Shown here piece after piece: positions 13,861 through 14,501 of a stretch of 14,501 nt of DNA. Both the position numbers and the translations under genes were made by a program. The DNA comes from Flavobacteriaceae bacterium. GTDB lineage: Bacteria > Bacteroidota > Bacteroidia > Flavobacteriales > Flavobacteriaceae. The stretch spans positions 1-14,501 of the forward strand of contig CANHNG010000011.1 in the NCBI GenBank assembly GCA_947461915.1, given 5' to 3'. The notes under the pieces were generated by a model. The model saw only the letters and a program-made list of their open reading frames with translations, was not told the DNA's origin and made no database searches. Each line of letters starts with the position of its first letter. The first letter of the stretch is position 1.

Positions 13861-14501
13861 ATGAACACTTTATTTTACAAAAATGGCCAAGAGCCAAGGG
13901 CCAAGAGCCAAAACGGAAGCAAATTTTTAGCAACTTGCCTCTTTCTACTATTTTCTTCACTCTCTTTTTCACAAGGGAAACCAAAAGACACTCTTAAAAT
14001 TGCTGAACTGAAAGAGATTATAGTGTCTAGTGTAAGAGCAAAGGGTAAAAACCCAATTACATTTACTAATATTTCTAAAGAAGAGATTTCGCCCCGTAAT
14101 TTAGGACAAGACATTCCAGTTTTATTAAATTATTTGCCATCAATAGTTACGACGACTGATGCGGGTAATGGCGTTGGCTATACCTATATGCGTGTTCGTG
14201 GATCGGATGGGTCTCGAATTAATGTAACCTTAAATGGGATTCCATTTAACGACAGTGAAAGTCAAGGTACTTTTTTTGTAAACTTGCCCGATTTTGCTTC
14301 CTCATTAGAAAATATTCAATTGCAAAGAGGAGTAGGGACTTCTACTAGTGGAGCAGGTGCCTTTGGTGCTAGTTTAAATATGCAAACCAAATTCTTTCAG
14401 GAAAAAGCGTATGCTGAAATTGCCAATACGTTAGGTAGTTTTTCTACTCGCAAACATACATTGTCTTTTGGGACTGGTTTACATGATAATTTAGAAATAA
14501 A
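13861..14501 (+). CDS. TonB-dependent outer-membrane receptor, probable thiamin uptake (3' truncated by window edge)
   Basis: The frame is open from the ATG at 13861 to the window end, giving about 213 residues. A signal peptide (hydrophobic LATCLFLLFSSLSFSQ) follows a basic N-region containing KNGQEPRAKSQNGSK. After cleavage comes a TonB-box-like LKEIIVSS. The plug domain follows, with ISPRNLGQDIPVLLNYLPSIV, YTYMRVRGSDGSRINVTLNGIPFND and IENIQ/LQRGVGTSTSGAGAFGASLNMQT wording typical of receptor plugs. No carboxypeptidase-like extension is present. Receptors of this kind import scarce nutrients through the outer membrane using TonB energy. The TPP riboswitch directly upstream points to thiamin or a precursor. 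The N-region contains a duplicated 14-bp repeat, so the start at 13861 is in frame only with the present copy number. Confidence 0.88.
   Translation, partial: MNTLFYKNGQEPRAKSQNGSKFLATCLFLLFSSLSFSQGKPKDTLKIAELKEIIVSSVRAKGKNPITFTNISKEEISPRNLGQDIPVLLNYLPSIVTTTDAGNGVGYTYMRVRGSDGSRINVTLNGIPFNDSESQGTFFVNLPDFASSLENIQLQRGVGTSTSGAGAFGASLNMQTKFFQEKAYAEIANTLGSFSTRKHTLSFGTGLHDNLEI
13885..13911 (+). repeat. Two-copy 14-bp repeat in the signal-peptide coding region
   Basis: GGCCAAGAGCCAA occurs at 13885-13897 and again at 13899-13911, with one G between, so the unit is 14 bp. It encodes GQEPRAKSQ in the present frame and resembles the length-variable GAGCCAAGGGCCAA repeat I recall from Flavobacteria. Because 14 is not a multiple of three, a change in copy number alters the reading frame. 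Confidence 0.8.

Noticed and set aside
13781..14114. Minus-strand frames across the riboswitch leader and receptor start
   Set aside because: They contain the translated reverse of the 14-bp repeat and overlap the riboswitch leader. Riboswitch and receptor signals are far stronger.
1..14501. CRISPR array, insertion sequence, prophage or defence system
   Set aside because: No regularly spaced direct repeats, transposase motifs, phage genes or defence-domain genes were seen.

Overview
The window looks like chromosomal DNA of a Flavobacterium-type bacterium (Bacteroidota, Flavobacteriaceae). The evidence is AT-rich DNA, the gliding-motility pair gldE-gldD, promoters of the Bacteroidota type (a TTG/TTTG element, then TAnnTTTG about 19 nt downstream), few Shine-Dalgarno sequences, and protein families typical of the group (paired secreted M16 proteins, group II GGGP synthase, DUF4301, TonB-dependent receptors). 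It reads as core genome. No transposase, phage gene, tRNA, rRNA or CRISPR array was seen.

Layout. (1) 1-1671 (+): 3' part of gldE, then gldD, ending at a bidirectional terminator. (2) 1720-2097 (-): small HMA-domain lipoprotein; it diverges from 2207-3073 (+), an EamA/DMT transporter. (3) 3154-5908 (-): two-gene operon of secreted M16 zinc-peptidase homologues. The first carries the HxxEH site and the second has lost it. (4) 6166-6881 (+): rplU-rpmA with a good promoter and terminator. (5) 6998-7909 (-): cysteine synthase, and 8106-9422 (-): S-adenosylhomocysteinase; the two promoters share a near-identical 14-nt block. (6) 9553-13621 (+): run of five genes, namely 4'-phosphopantetheinyl transferase, GGGP-synthase family protein, PnuC-family transporter, DUF4301 protein and an ArfB-like GGQ peptidyl-tRNA hydrolase. 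Spacing is tight from GGGP synthase onward (4 nt, a 4-nt ATGA overlap, 2 nt), so these genes are probably co-transcribed. (7) 13648-14501 (+): promoter, TPP riboswitch, then the 5' part of a TonB-dependent receptor, presumably for thiamin or a thiamin precursor. The nearby PnuC protein may be the inner-membrane partner of that uptake route (inference).

The most unusual structure lies in short dispersed-repeat remnants rather than in a new gene system. One sits between gldE and gldD. One is inserted in frame in the phosphopantetheinyl transferase, encoding eight extra residues just before a conserved ISHS motif. One lies in the riboswitch leader. A 14-bp near-tandem duplication lies in the signal-peptide coding region of the TonB receptor. 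Removing one 14-bp copy would put a second ATG in frame with the same signal peptide, so this locus could switch between two starts. I found no clearly new multi-gene system. The least understood gene is the DUF4301 protein.
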